The notes beneath the pieces are model-generated. The model was not told the DNA's origin, did not search any database, and was given only the letters and a program-made list of their open reading frames with translations. A stretch of DNA of 6,688 nucleotides from Sphingomonadaceae bacterium (GTDB lineage: Bacteria > Pseudomonadota > Alphaproteobacteria > Sphingomonadales > Sphingomonadaceae). Positions 6,566 to 6,688 of this stretch are shown in pieces. Every line of letters starts with the position of its first letter. Positions within the stretch are counted from its first letter, which is position 1. The stretch is from NCBI GenBank assembly GCA_947442095.1, contig CANEVG010000197.1, positions 1 through 6,688 on the forward strand, read 5' to 3'. The position numbers and the translations under genes were made by a program.

Positions 6566-6688
6566 TCAGAAGTAGAGTCCTTTGCTTTGATGGCTGATGG
6601 TTGATGTGATGGCAACGGGGTTGGGGGCATGCCCCCAACCCCGTTGGCCGGCGATCTCGGCGGGGGTGCGTCCGCCCAGTTTCGAGTG
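6566..6688 (-). CDS. IS3-family transposase OrfB, C-terminal end (partial)
   Basis: The - strand frame is open from the window edge and stops at TGA (6568-6566), giving 40 residues. It begins HSKLGGRTPAEIAG, which fits the 'RPHSALGxxTPAEFA' signature found just after the last catalytic Glu of IS3-family DDE integrase-type transposases. The rest, QRGWGHAPNPVAITS and then a GLYF end, is a tail beyond that signature and is encoded partly by a perfect palindrome (6613-6646). The catalytic residues lie outside the window, so whether the element is active cannot be judged. It is read in the same direction as the truncated glycosyltransferase fragment and ends about 17 bp upstream of that fragment's GTG. 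Confidence 0.75.
   Translation of the reverse strand, partial: HSKLGGRTPAEIAGQRGWGHAPNPVAITSTISHQSKGLYF
6613..6646. repeat. Perfect 34-bp palindrome
   Basis: Two 17-bp arms with no spacer are exact reverse complements, centred between 6629 and 6630 on GCATGC. The left arm is CAACGGGGTTGGGGGCA. The first pair outside is a mismatch and the next pairs again. It lies inside the transposase reading frame and encodes part of QRGWGHAPNPVA. There is no T run after it, so it is not a standard terminator. It could extrude a cruciform or form a very stable RNA hairpin. Confidence 0.95.

Larger units (their letters stand above)
6557..6688 (-). mobile_element. IS3-family insertion sequence, one end (partial)
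   Basis: The segment carries the 3' end of an IS3-type transposase and must continue beyond the window. The outer border is placed near 6557, where TGGTACCGTTCAGAAGTAGA begins. It starts with TG, as IS3-family termini usually do, and the transposase stop falls inside it. The other inverted repeat and the target duplication are not in the window, so the exact border is not proven. Confidence 0.5.

Noticed and set aside
6550..6630. Extension of the glycosyltransferase remnant upstream to ATG 6630, giving a 125-residue product.
   Set aside because: The added residues are the transposase DNA read in another frame (MPPTPLPSHQPS...) and bear no relation to glycosyltransferases.

Overview
The window looks like part of a surface-polysaccharide (capsule, exopolysaccharide or O-antigen type) gene region from a moderately GC-rich alphaproteobacterium, most likely a sphingomonad. 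That placement is inferred from base composition, codon use and the type of the glycosyltransferase genes. No marker gene is present to prove it.

Layout on the + strand: (1) the last 51 codons of an FG-GAP/VCBS-repeat protein with a Ca-binding DxNxDGxxD loop (1-156). (2) A 182-bp gap that carries a good sigma70-like promoter (285-313). (3) A very large gene (339-4181, 1280 aa) for a multidomain cytoplasmic enzyme. Its modules are an N-terminal 'FDPDWY' module, a HAD-hydrolase-like domain, a long middle region of unknown function, and a C-terminal GT-B glycosyltransferase domain of the WsaF/GT4-like kind. (4) A 238-bp gap without a convincing gene. (5) A class I SAM-dependent methyltransferase (4420-5265). 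(6) A 163-bp gap with a weak terminator-like hairpin and a small inverted repeat. (7) A PAPS-type sulfotransferase (5429-6319).

The right end is rearranged. On the - strand, 6253-6549 encodes only the first ~98 residues of another glycosyltransferase. It has lost its catalytic part and its 3' end overlaps the sulfotransferase 3' end tail to tail. Directly upstream of that fragment lies the end of an IS3-family insertion sequence (last 40 codons of the OrfB transposase on the - strand, 6566-6688), which holds a perfect 34-bp palindrome. The picture is of a polysaccharide locus whose right side was cut by IS-associated recombination.

Taken together, the intact genes could add a sugar (HAD-GT protein), methylate it and sulfate it, so the inferred product is a decorated glycan. 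No acceptor or sugar identity can be read from the sequence. The most interesting points are the multi-module HAD/glycosyltransferase with non-standard motif residues and a C8 tract at the entrance to its glycosyltransferase domain, the GC step inside the sulfotransferase, and the convergent double-truncation junction near 6253-6319.
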